Part shown: positions 53,834-62,533 of the stretch, piece by piece
Numbering within the stretch: position 1 is the stretch's first letter
Layout of the letters: each line of letters opens with the position of its first letter
Assembly: GCF_001644225.1 (NCBI RefSeq)
Contig: NZ_LSTV01000005.1
Coordinates: forward strand, 88,387-152,386
Reading direction: 5' to 3'
Source: Microbacterium oleivorans
Lineage (GTDB): Bacteria; Actinomycetota; Actinomycetes; Actinomycetales; Microbacteriaceae
Length of the DNA: 64,000 nucleotides
Made by a program: the position numbers and the translations under genes
Notes under the pieces: model-generated
The model's database searches: none
What the model was told of the DNA's origin: nothing
What the model saw: only the letters and a program-made list of their open reading frames with translations

Positions 53834-54857
53834 CGTCAGCTATTCGCCGAGCGAGATGCGCAGTGGTGAAGGCCCCCTCGACGTGGTCGCGCGCAGCCGC
53901 CCCCGCGGCGGACGCGGACGCCGGATCGTCGAGCAGTGCCAGGGTCTCGCGAGCGAGCCCGTCGGCGTCTCCGACGTCGACCATGCGCACCGCTGAGGTC
54001 CCCCCGAAGTAGTCGTCCATTCCGGGCGTGCGCGTGATCACCAGCGGGCGACCCGTGGACAGAGCCTCCAGGCCTACCGTCATGCCCGACACATGAAGGT
54101 TCGGGCGGGTCGCTATGGTGACCACGGACGCACGCGCGTAAAGATCGCGCAGCTCGGCGTGCGTGAGATACGGGACGACCGTCACGCCGTCAGGCGGATC
54201 GATGCTGGTCTTGCTCTGCACCACGATCTCGACATCGGGACGGGAACGTCGCAATGCAGCCATCGCACGGAGCAGAGTCTCCGGATCTCGGTCGCGGTCG
54301 CCGCCGACGCTCACGATGAGGGGACGCCTGGGGTACGCCACGTGCCGGAAGAAGTCGTGGTCCACTCCGAAACGGACGTAGTGGACGGGCGGTGCCCCGG
54401 AGCCGAGGAACTCGGTGAGGGGAGCAGTCTGAGCATCCGAGAGGACCCACAGTCCGTCCATCCGTCTCATCGAACGTCGCAATCCTCGGAACGGCGATTC
54501 TCCTCGTCGTGCGACGCTGTCGGTGAGCCAGACGACCCCCGAGTAGCGTGCGCTCAGCGAGCCGGTAGTCGACAGGAGGGCTCCCGCGTTCTCGTCCCAT
54601 GTGATTCCCACCGGACACCCGGGCCGCCGCCCGGGGGGGAAGAGCGCCCTCACTCGTCGGGAGGCACGCCCCACTGATGACACGTCCGGGAGGTTCCTTG
54701 CCGTGACGCCGGCGAGGAGCTCATCGAGTCGATCCAGCCCGTACGGCCACCGATCCGGGGCCGCGCCCACTGCGTGGCGCTCGCGCCATTCGGACAGGTC
54801 GCGACGAGCGGGATAGAAGACGACGACGCCCGCACCACCCCCCGTAGCCACGATCAC
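53817..54857 (-). CDS. Glycosyltransferase family 4
   Basis: A 346-residue GT-B enzyme. It has the donor-domain pattern LIVSVGGDRDRDPETLLRAM, VEIVVQSKTSI, LYARASVVTIATRPNLHVSG and MTVGLEALSTGRPLVITRT. The N-terminal acceptor domain includes GVVWLTDSVARRG. The GTG at 54857 follows a TACGAT box very closely, and a second GTG at 54851 would fit a leaderless start better, so the first two residues are uncertain. The next gene upstream on this strand, the beta-helix gene, ends 41 bases away. Confidence 0.82.
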   Translation of the reverse strand: MIVATGGGAGVVVFYPARRDLSEWRERHAVGAAPDRWPYGLDRLDELLAGVTARNLPDVSSVGRASRRVRALFPPGRRPGCPVGITWDENAGALLSTTGSLSARYSGVVWLTDSVARRGESPFRGLRRSMRRMDGLWVLSDAQTAPLTEFLGSGAPPVHYVRFGVDHDFFRHVAYPRRPLIVSVGGDRDRDPETLLRAMAALRRSRPDVEIVVQSKTSIDPPDGVTVVPYLTHAELRDLYARASVVTIATRPNLHVSGMTVGLEALSTGRPLVITRTPGMDDYFGGTSAVRMVDVGDADGLARETLALLDDPASASAAGAAARDHVEGAFTTAHLARRIADVIRSR

Positions 54858-54897
54858 ATCGTATGCGTCGCGAGTGACGCGTGGCTACGGGGAGGGA

Positions 54898-57327
54898 TCA
54901 TCGATCGAGCGGAGCGGTGAATGCGCCCGGGCGCTTGGTGCCCGCGCCGACGCCGAGGGTTGCGGCGATGTCCGACGGCAGCCCGCCGAGCGACGCGCGT
55001 GGGGTGGTGAGCACGTCGCTGCGCAACGCGAGCGACGACGTGAGGATCGGGCTACCCGTCCACAGCGCGGAGCTCTTGTCGTTCCCCGTGAAAGCCGCCA
55101 CCTCCGAAAGGGTCTTCAGGCTTTTGGTTCCCGAGGATCCGTTCGCCCAGCAGGCGAGGTTCGTCGGCGTCGACGAGTCGCGCCGGTAATACAGGTTGTT
55201 CTCCATCCATGCGCCGACGCCGGCGCCGGCGAGTCGACGCTCGATGTCCTGAGCGAGGATCGGGCAGGAGCCCGACTCGGTGCTGAAGGAGATCACGTTG
55301 TTCCGCACGACGACGTCGTCCAGAACCCACGGGGCGACGGTCTTCAGAGCCGTGTTCGTCTGACGGCGCTCATCCTGCCAGAACAAGATGGCTCGCCCGC
55401 CAGCGTCGATGGTGTTGTTCCAGATCCGGACGTCGCCGCTGTTCATCACATGGATGTCGGCACCGTTCCGCGAGAACACGTTGTCCGCGACGGTGGCCTG
55501 CTGGCTGAGTTCGAGCTGAACACCGGCGGTCCTGTTGTCGGCGACGGTGTTGCTCGTCACCTCGACATCCCGCGAGTTGATGTCGAACCACACCCCGGCG
55601 CTGTCGTTGTCATCGACGATGTTCCCGTCGATGCGGACATCGTTCGAATCGGTGATCTTCACTCCGCCCGAGACAGGTGCGGGCTTGAAGCTCTGCGTGT
55701 TGTTCCCCCTGATGATCGAATCGGTCAGCGCGAGGCCCGCTACTTTGTTGGCGCCGAGGCCCAGCAAGCCGTTGCCCTGCAGTGTGACCCGGTGGAACTT
55801 CTTGACGTCGTTCCAGGCGAAAACACCGACCGTGGCGTTGTCCCGCACGACCATGTTCTCGAAGGTGATGTCGTCGACCTCCGCGGTGACTGTTCCCATC
55901 ATCGAGAGGGTCGTCGCGTATCGTTCGACACCGAACCCGCGCAGTGTGGTGTGCTTGCCCTGGATCTTGAAGGCGCGCGTCAGTGTGCTGGCCTCCACCT
56001 TCTTACCCGATGGGTCGGAGCCGACCAGCAGACGCTTCCCGCCTTCGTCCACATAGAACGTGCCGGCCGTCACCGCGCTCGCCGAGCCGACCTGGGTGAG
56101 GGGCTTGTCGTTGATCCATATCTGATCGGGATATCCGGCGAGCGGGTTCGTGCCGTCGACGAACCGGCGGGTCTCATCCATACCAGCCGTGAACGACACG
56201 GTGTGGTCGAATCTGTGGGTCCAGCCGGTTTTCACCCACACGTTGCCCGATTTGACCCAGCCGGTCACCGGTGAACTGCCGTCGAACCACACCGCTTCGC
56301 CGGGGTAGGCCTGGATGGTCAGCGCCTTGTTGTAGCCGACGTAGACGTACTCGCGGTACCTGCCCCCCCGGAGGACGATCGTCGATCCGGACGGTGCCTT
56401 CGAGACCGCGTACGCGGCACTTCCGTACGGATCGCCCGCCGTGCCGGAGCCTGTCTGCGTTCCCTTGGGCACGACGAAGATCGCGCGCGCGGGAACGGGG
56501 TACGTCGTCGAGCCGACGGGAGCGCTGCCCACAGCCTTATCGCTGCCGGGGGGCGTTGTAGGTGTCGGTGCGGGTGAGGTGGACGCGGGGTCCGAGACTC
56601 CGACGTCGTCGAGACGCACGGTCGAGGACGGCGAGCTCCCCGACAGGTAGGACGCGATGGCTGGGTATCCCGCGCGTGAGATGCGCTGTGCACTGGTGTC
56701 GTCGTAGACCGCCTGCCACGCGGGCTTGGTCGACCCCTGAGTCCAGATGCGAGCGCGCAGCTGGACCGGGGATGAACCGGTCACCGAGAACTCGACGTTG
56801 ATGCGCCCTCCGGCTGGAAGGCTCGAGATCGGCTTCACCGAACGGAGCACGGCCTCTCGGCCGGAACCGCCGTCGAACCGGCTGATCCAGAGGTTGACAC
56901 CCGTCTTTCCGAACCCGACCCGGGCCTGGTACGAATATTTGCCGTCGGATCGGAGTGCCAGCGAGACGGTCGAACCGTTCCCCGTCGTCGTCGGCTTCTC
57001 CGGCCAGACGGTGGCTCCCAGGACAGCGTCGGCGAGCGAGGTCGAGCGGGCCGCCTGCTCCGTGGACGATCCGGGCGTCAGAGCGATCGCCGCAGCTCCG
57101 TCGCGGACGCTCGTCGATCGCGGAGAGGAAACGGTCCACGCATCGCCGGAGGTCGACGTGCCCCACCCCTCCGCCTCGGTGCGGCTGAAGGTGTCCTGGA
57201 CATGCGTTGCTGCGGTCGCCGCTGGTGCGGTCACGGCGGATCCCGCCGCGATGAGGGCGAACGCTACAGCGGTGGCGGCGGCCCGGACGCGGAATCGGGC
57301 ACGCGCAAGGGCAGGAGGATGTGTCAT
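54898..57327 (-). CDS. Secreted right-handed beta-helix protein
   Basis: An 809-residue protein with a signal peptide (about 1-40, ending APAATAA). Residues 42-250 form the same kind of beta-sandwich as in the LamG/PKD protein (DTFSRTEAEGWGTS). A Pro/Thr linker leads to a parallel beta-helix (about 285-700) with GSTIVLRGGRYREYVYVG (DUF1565-like entry) and ladder repeats such as DVRIDGNIVDDNDSAGVWFD and ATVADNVFSRNGADIHV. This fold is used by polysaccharide lyases and mannuronan-type epimerases, so it may trim or modify the polymer made by the neighbouring genes. No catalytic residues can be named with confidence. Confidence 0.85.
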   Translation of the reverse strand: MTHPPALARARFRVRAAATAVAFALIAAGSAVTAPAATAATHVQDTFSRTEAEGWGTSTSGDAWTVSSPRSTSVRDGAAAIALTPGSSTEQAARSTSLADAVLGATVWPEKPTTTGNGSTVSLALRSDGKYSYQARVGFGKTGVNLWISRFDGGSGREAVLRSVKPISSLPAGGRINVEFSVTGSSPVQLRARIWTQGSTKPAWQAVYDDTSAQRISRAGYPAIASYLSGSSPSSTVRLDDVGVSDPASTSPAPTPTTPPGSDKAVGSAPVGSTTYPVPARAIFVVPKGTQTGSGTAGDPYGSAAYAVSKAPSGSTIVLRGGRYREYVYVGYNKALTIQAYPGEAVWFDGSSPVTGWVKSGNVWVKTGWTHRFDHTVSFTAGMDETRRFVDGTNPLAGYPDQIWINDKPLTQVGSASAVTAGTFYVDEGGKRLLVGSDPSGKKVEASTLTRAFKIQGKHTTLRGFGVERYATTLSMMGTVTAEVDDITFENMVVRDNATVGVFAWNDVKKFHRVTLQGNGLLGLGANKVAGLALTDSIIRGNNTQSFKPAPVSGGVKITDSNDVRIDGNIVDDNDSAGVWFDINSRDVEVTSNTVADNRTAGVQLELSQQATVADNVFSRNGADIHVMNSGDVRIWNNTIDAGGRAILFWQDERRQTNTALKTVAPWVLDDVVVRNNVISFSTESGSCPILAQDIERRLAGAGVGAWMENNLYYRRDSSTPTNLACWANGSSGTKSLKTLSEVAAFTGNDKSSALWTGSPILTSSLALRSDVLTTPRASLGGLPSDIAATLGVGAGTKRPGAFTAPLDR

Positions 57328-57488
57328 ATCAGCGGGTCGCCTTCGGGTGGGGGGGGTGGCGTGGATGAATGCTCATCAGAACACGGAGCGTGCTCTCAGC
57401 CGCGTGCCATGAGACACTTTTCATCTGTGCAGGGGTGCACGGCGTTCTGCGGACGGGGCTTGGTCCGCGCTGATGATGGGGGGTCATC

Positions 57489-58556
57489 GTGTGGGGTTCG
57501 CTGTGGCGATCGGAACAGCCGTCGCGCGACGGCCGGGTCGAATGGGTGGATGCCGGCAAGGGCCTGGCGATCGCGCTGGTTGTACTGTTCCACTCGGCGC
57601 GCTGGTTCGCGGGAGTGGCGGGCGATGTTTCGGGGTGGTTGTGGATTAACGACCTGCTCGCCACGATGCGGATGCCCTTGTTCTTCACTCTGGCCGGTCT
57701 GTTCGCCGCCAAATGGGCGAAGGCGCCGCTCGCGCAACTCTGGAACGCCAAGCTCCGCCTCTTCGTGTGGGTCTTTCTGCTCTGGGAGGTGCTCGGTCTC
57801 GGTCCGTATCTGCTCGGTCAAGCCGCACACGGGATCGAGATCAATCCACGGCGAGAGGTCTTCGACACCGCGATCTCTCCGCTGATCCCTCGTTTCGAGC
57901 TCTGGTTCATCTGGGCGCTGGCCCTGTTCTTCCTCCTCAACAAGGCGCTGCGCGCCGTGCCGACGGCCGTCACTCTGCCCATCGCCGCCCTCGCGTCCGT
58001 CATCGGGTTCACCGGCATCCTTCCATTCCCCTCGCCGAGCTGGACGGGTGTCTGCAAGTACTACGTGTTCTTCCTCATCGGGATGACCTGGCGGCGCGCG
58101 TTGTTCGCCTATGCGGCGCGCAGCGGATGGATCCTCCGCAGCCTCGTGTTCGTCTCATGGGCTGCGGCGGCGTGGGCTGTCACCGTGTTCGACCTGAGCG
58201 GGCTCCCCGGGTTGTATCCCGCCCTTGCCTGCCTGGGCGTGCTCGCGGGTATCGCCATCAGTCAGGTCCTGCAGAGGTCCGCGTGGCTCGTGGGGCTGGG
58301 CTCTCGGACCCTGCCCGTCTACCTCGCGCACACGCCCATCGTCATCCTGCTCGCTGCCGCTGTCTCGTTGATCGCGGACCACGCGGTGGTCCGCTCCGCG
58401 GCCCCCGTGCTGCCGGCGGCCGCCGCACTCGCCGCGATCGGACTCTCGCTGGGCCTGTATCGGATCTCGCGACGAACGTTCTTCAGGTTCCTCTTCGATC
58501 CGCCGCCGCGGCTCCTTGTGGCGCACCCTGCCGGGCCGACGAGCGCTGCGCGATGA
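57489..58556 (+). CDS. Acyltransferase family 3 membrane protein
   Basis: A 355-residue integral membrane enzyme with about ten helices. The opening VEWVDAGKGLAIALVVLFHS carries the catalytic-type His after the first helix, and MRMPLFFTLAGLFAAKW follows, the standard pattern of enzymes that add acetyl or succinyl groups to exopolysaccharides and lipid-linked sugars. The GTG follows GGGGGGTCATC. The 161-base gap upstream of it shows no clear element beyond this ribosome site. Its last 74 bases overlap the convergent Wzy-like gene. Confidence 0.88.
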   Translation: MWGSLWRSEQPSRDGRVEWVDAGKGLAIALVVLFHSARWFAGVAGDVSGWLWINDLLATMRMPLFFTLAGLFAAKWAKAPLAQLWNAKLRLFVWVFLLWEVLGLGPYLLGQAAHGIEINPRREVFDTAISPLIPRFELWFIWALALFFLLNKALRAVPTAVTLPIAALASVIGFTGILPFPSPSWTGVCKYYVFFLIGMTWRRALFAYAARSGWILRSLVFVSWAAAAWAVTVFDLSGLPGLYPALACLGVLAGIAISQVLQRSAWLVGLGSRTLPVYLAHTPIVILLAAAVSLIADHAVVRSAAPVLPAAAALAAIGLSLGLYRISRRTFFRFLFDPPPRLLVAHPAGPTSAAR

Positions 58557-59775
58557 CGGCGGACACGGGCACCGCCAACACGATGAGTGCCAGCGGGAGC
58601 GTCTTCATCGCCGACACCGCAGGGCTGAAGGCAAGATCCCACATCAGGCGCGTCGCGAGATAAACCGCGAGTACGGTGCACGCGCCCTCTCGCAGCGCAC
58701 GCTCCAGCCCCATGCCCGCGATGACGGCGACGATCGCGCACGCTGCGAGCCCGGGGAGGCCGAACCACAGCCAGAAGTCGCCCACCATCGAGTGGACCTC
58801 GATGCCACCGCCGAACATGAACCTGTCGACATAGTTGTTGTGAGGGTCGTAGCCGATCGCCGCCATCGAGGACTTCGCCGCGGTGACGTCGGTCGGCGAG
58901 GCGACGATGCCCGAGCCCATCCCCCACGGGTTCAGCCGGATGAGGGCTTCGGATGCGGCGATCTCGGGGCGGCCCCCGAGCAGAAGCGAGCCGGATGTGC
59001 TGATCTGCGCCTGGGTCCGATCCTTGGTCGCTTCGCCGAAGAATCCCTCCAGGATCGCCGCCTGCGCGACGAAGAAGACGGCGATGCCGAAGAGGACGAC
59101 TCCGACGACGTTGCCCGCCCGGCGACGTCCGGACCCCGAGGCTCGACCGATCCGTTGCCAGATGAGGACCACAGCCGCCAGGAGCAGCATCGCCGTATTC
59201 GAGCGCGCGTCATTCAGCACCCCGACCGCCGCGAGCACAACGACGATGACGAGCTGCGGCATCAATCGGTCTCCCCGCGCGGCGATGGACATCAGGAGGA
59301 TCGTGAGCGGGATCGAGAAAGTGAATCGCCAGCTCGCGCTGGCGTCGATCTCCCCGAGGATGCCGAGTGTCATGCCCACCCCGTACGCGATCGACACCGC
59401 CGACAGTCCGATGACGGTCCGTGCCCAGAGAAGGGTGCCGACGGCGCCGAGCAGACCCAGCGCGAGAGCACTGCGTTCGACCAGGCTCGAGGGGAGTGCG
59501 AGGTGATCGGTGGACATCCACCATGTGAGGAGCACGCCCGCGACGGCGGCGGCGACCAGGAGGGCGGCCAGTGCGACGAACAGTCGAGCCCGCCGCAGCA
59601 GAGGCAGCCAGAGAGGGACGAGCAGCAACCCGATGACTCCACCCGCGGGGGCGTTGAACGGGAGCGCGATGCGGAGTCCGACGATGACGCAGAGGAGGAT
59701 CGCGAAGACTGATTCCGCCGTCCATCTGCGGGTGAAAATGTCCGCACTGTCGGCTGCGGTCGTACGCGGGCTCAT
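58483..59775 (-). CDS. O-antigen ligase/Wzy-like polymerase
   Basis: A 430-residue protein with about eleven membrane helices. A large outside loop between about residues 280 and 350 contains GSLLLGGRPEIAASEALIRLNPWGMGSG and YDPHNNYVDRFMFGGG, the H-N pattern typical of WaaL/Wzy proteins (PHNxYL). It probably joins repeat units or ligates the polymer to its carrier. The start overlaps the stop of the tyrosine-kinase gene (ATGA). The C-terminal tail of about 25 residues is basic. Confidence 0.85.
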   Translation of the reverse strand: MSPRTTAADSADIFTRRWTAESVFAILLCVIVGLRIALPFNAPAGGVIGLLLVPLWLPLLRRARLFVALAALLVAAAVAGVLLTWWMSTDHLALPSSLVERSALALGLLGAVGTLLWARTVIGLSAVSIAYGVGMTLGILGEIDASASWRFTFSIPLTILLMSIAARGDRLMPQLVIVVVLAAVGVLNDARSNTAMLLLAAVVLIWQRIGRASGSGRRRAGNVVGVVLFGIAVFFVAQAAILEGFFGEATKDRTQAQISTSGSLLLGGRPEIAASEALIRLNPWGMGSGIVASPTDVTAAKSSMAAIGYDPHNNYVDRFMFGGGIEVHSMVGDFWLWFGLPGLAACAIVAVIAGMGLERALREGACTVLAVYLATRLMWDLAFSPAVSAMKTLPLALIVLAVPVSAVIAQRSSARQGAPQGAAAADRRGT

Positions 59776-61178
59776 GGCCGCGGCTTCGATCTCCCACCCC
59801 GACGATCGCTCTTGCGCCACCGCCACGGCTGCGGGATCGAGGAACCGTTGTCGTGGTACGGGCTCGAGTCGACGCGCTTGACGGCGTTGAGGACGACGCC
59901 GAGGATCCTCGTCCGGGTCGACTCGAGCTCGTCCAGCGTGCGTCGGAGCGCATGCCGCTTGGTGAACCGGTAACGAGCGACCACGAGGATGCCGTCCACG
60001 ACCGGAGCCAGCCACAGCGGGTCGCTGACGGCCAGGACGGGCGGGCTGTCGATCACGACGACATCGAACCGTTTGCGCGCGTCGCCCACGAGGTCTCGCA
60101 GGTGGTCCGAGGTGAGCAGCTGACCCGGGTTCGGCGGGATCGTCCCACTGGGGAGGACGCTCAAGTTGCGGGTGCCCCAGTGCTGGATGGCGTCGGCGAA
60201 CCCGATGTCGCCCACGAGAATCGTCGTGACACCGACGCCACCCTCGAGGCCGGTCATCTTCGCGATCGATCCACGTCGCAGGTCGGCGTCGATGAGGAGG
60301 ACCCGCTGACCCTGTTCTGCGAGGATCAAGGCAGTCGACAGGGCGACCGAGGACTTGCCCTCGTTGGACGTCGCCGAGGTCACGAGGATCACGCTCGTGT
60401 CGCCGTCGACGTTGGCGAACCGGAGCCCGGCGGCCACACCGCGGATCGACTCGGCGGCCAGGCCGGTCTCCGCGCGCCGCACGGCGTCAGGGAGGGTGGC
60501 CCCATGACCGACGCCGGTGACTTCGCCGAGGACGGGAGTCTCAGTGAGCGCCGCGATGTCTTCGCGGGACTGCAGCCGCGTGGCGAGCAGTCGTCGCAGC
60601 CAGGCGTACACCATGCCGATGACGAGCCCGATGAGCCCGCCTACGACGATCAGCAGTCGCGTGTTGGGCGCGATGGGATCGCGGGACTCGGTGGCGGGGC
60701 TGATGGTCTCGATACGCACCGCCGGTCCGGACGTGGTCGTCTGGGGTGACAGGCCCTCGACCGCATCCGAGAGTTCCTCGGCGATCGCGTTCGCGATCGC
60801 CGCCGTCCCCGTCGACGATCCTCCGCTCACCGAGATGTTGAGCACTGCCGAGTCCAAAGGCGTCTCGACGACGACCTGCGCGGCGAGCGCGCGCGGCGTG
60901 ATCGTGAGTCCGAGACTGTCGATCACCGGTTCCAGCACCACGGGTGATGTCGCGACCAGCGCGTACGTGCTCACGAGGCTCTGGACGTAGCTCGAGCCCT
61001 GGACCAGCTCGGCGGTGCTGTCGCCGCGGGTCGGCAGGACGACGACGGACGCCTGGGCGCGGTACACGTTCGGTTGCGTCTGCGCGTAACCGTAGGCGAT
61101 CGCCGCGCCGAGGAGCACCAGTACGGCGATGGCGAACCACTGTTTGCGGAGAGCCGAGAAGTAGTCGTTGAGGCTCAC
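59772..61178 (-). CDS. Wzc-like chain-length regulator fused to tyrosine kinase
   Basis: A 468-residue bacterial tyrosine kinase. An N-terminal Wzz domain lies between helices 15-33 and 175-195, with the outside loop between. The kinase has Walker A TSATSNEGKSSVA (Lys275), A' VLLIDADLRRG and B VVVIDSPPVLAVSDP. It controls polymer length and export with Wzy and Wzx. The C-terminal tail is basic and has only one Tyr (441), not the usual Tyr cluster. The GTG start is chosen because the protein begins at SLNDYFSALRKQ, the family start; AGGAG lies about 15 bases upstream. Confidence 0.9.
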   Translation of the reverse strand: MSLNDYFSALRKQWFAIAVLVLLGAAIAYGYAQTQPNVYRAQASVVVLPTRGDSTAELVQGSSYVQSLVSTYALVATSPVVLEPVIDSLGLTITPRALAAQVVVETPLDSAVLNISVSGGSSTGTAAIANAIAEELSDAVEGLSPQTTTSGPAVRIETISPATESRDPIAPNTRLLIVVGGLIGLVIGMVYAWLRRLLATRLQSREDIAALTETPVLGEVTGVGHGATLPDAVRRAETGLAAESIRGVAAGLRFANVDGDTSVILVTSATSNEGKSSVALSTALILAEQGQRVLLIDADLRRGSIAKMTGLEGGVGVTTILVGDIGFADAIQHWGTRNLSVLPSGTIPPNPGQLLTSDHLRDLVGDARKRFDVVVIDSPPVLAVSDPLWLAPVVDGILVVARYRFTKRHALRRTLDELESTRTRILGVVLNAVKRVDSSPYHDNGSSIPQPWRWRKSDRRGGRSKPRP

Positions 61179-61303
61179 CGTCGGAGCCCCGACTCTCCTG
61201 GAAGCGCGTTCATTGCACGTTCGACGTCGATCACGATGACAGGTCCCCCCCACAGCACCCGGTGCGCCCCCCAGCGGCCCCAGCGGATGCTCTTGTTTCC
61301 CGC

Positions 61304-61309
61304 ATTCTA
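61304..61309 (-). promoter_or_regulatory. Likely -10 box of the kinase-polymerase unit
   Basis: TAGAAT on the minus strand begins with the TAG stop codon of the upstream glycosyltransferase gene and predicts a leader of about 120 bases for the kinase gene. The gap 61179-61306 otherwise holds a tandem CCCCAGCGG-type repeat and a 12-codon open frame (61213 to 61175) whose stop overlaps the kinase GTG. Confidence 0.35.
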
Positions 61310-62533
61310 TGTCGTATCGCGTGCGCTCGTACCAGGCCTGTCGCGACGTGCGCTGCCTCGACGCCGGAACCCGTCCGCCGACGTCGATCCGGATCGCACG
61401 GCACGCTCGACATGACGTCGCACCGCTGCTCGGTACGACTCGGGGGCGTGTCGCCGAAGGGCCTCTGCGCGACTGCGCTCGACGTCGGCGCGAACGCTCG
61501 CCCACGACTCGGTGATCGCCCGCAACTGGTCGGAGATGGCGGCAGGTTCGTTCACGGGGACCATGCGCGCCGTCGTGTAGCCGTCCGCCGCCTCTCGGAG
61601 CCCACTGGTGTCGGCGACGACGACAGGGCGCAGACCGAGGACAGCCTCGACGGCGGTGTTTCCGAACGGCTCGTCGATGCGTGACGGCACCACCACGACG
61701 TCGGTGTCAGCGACGAAGCTCCACACGTCCGGTTGGAACCCGGCGAACCTCACCGACATTCGCTCCGGCGCGCTCTCGGCCTGCAGCCGCAATTGCTCGC
61801 CGAACCACTCGTACCCAGGGAAGGTGTCGCCGACGAGCGTGACGTCGACGGGCACGCCGTCGCCCGCGAGGAGTGCCGCGGCGGAGATCACGAGGTCCGG
61901 CCCCTTCCGGGGTGACAATCGGCCCATGTAGAGCACACGCAGGGCGCCGTCCGGGCCGGCTCGCAGAGGCGACGGGCTCGTGGGCCCCACGACTCCGTTG
62001 AGAACGACTTCGGTCCGTGCCGCGAGATTCGGTAGCACGTGTCGGATGGTCGCCTGGCTGAAGCGGCTATTGACCAGAACCTCGTCCGACAGCAGATGAG
62101 GGAGGTACAGCAGCCGGTTGACCAGAGCGTTCCCGGATGCCTCCGCTTCATGCACGTGGCTGATCACGGAAGCACGTCGCAGTCGTGCGATGAGGGGCCA
62201 CAGGGGAATGGTGATGGTGCTCACGTACACCGCGTCCGGCCGGACACGGCGCATGATGCGCCACGCCGAACCGAGTCCTCGGAACGTCTCCCTGATCAGG
62301 CGGATCCACCCCGAAGGTCGCAGGAGCGCCTTGCGCAGCACGAGACCGGGTGCGATGACCACGTCGGCGCCGAGCGAGCGGAGCTCGTCGATGAGCGGAC
62401 CGTTCGTAGGGATCGCGACGACCACGCGTGACCCGCCGTCGATGAGACCGGCGACCGATTCGCGGAACATCCGATCCGATCCGAACAGCTCGGCACCCGG
62501 ATGGGCCGCGAGGACCGTCCTCGGCGTGGTCAC
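61307..62533 (-). CDS. Glycosyltransferase family 4
   Basis: A 408-residue GT-B enzyme. It opens VLAAHPGAELFGSDRMFRES (acceptor side), then VISHVHEAEASGN, VNSRFSQATIRHV, and the donor domain LRVLYMGRLSPRKGPDLVIS, VDVTLVGDTFPG and IDEPFGNTAVEAVLGLRPVV with the E-x7-E motif. The C-terminal 30 residues are Arg/Ser-rich and probably disordered. The GTG start overlaps the pyruvyl-transferase stop (GTGA), so it belongs to the same transcript. Confidence 0.88.
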   Translation of the reverse strand: MTTPRTVLAAHPGAELFGSDRMFRESVAGLIDGGSRVVVAIPTNGPLIDELRSLGADVVIAPGLVLRKALLRPSGWIRLIRETFRGLGSAWRIMRRVRPDAVYVSTITIPLWPLIARLRRASVISHVHEAEASGNALVNRLLYLPHLLSDEVLVNSRFSQATIRHVLPNLAARTEVVLNGVVGPTSPSPLRAGPDGALRVLYMGRLSPRKGPDLVISAAALLAGDGVPVDVTLVGDTFPGYEWFGEQLRLQAESAPERMSVRFAGFQPDVWSFVADTDVVVVPSRIDEPFGNTAVEAVLGLRPVVVADTSGLREAADGYTTARMVPVNEPAAISDQLRAITESWASVRADVERSRAEALRRHAPESYRAAVRRHVERAVRSGSTSADGFRRRGSARRDRPGTSARDTT

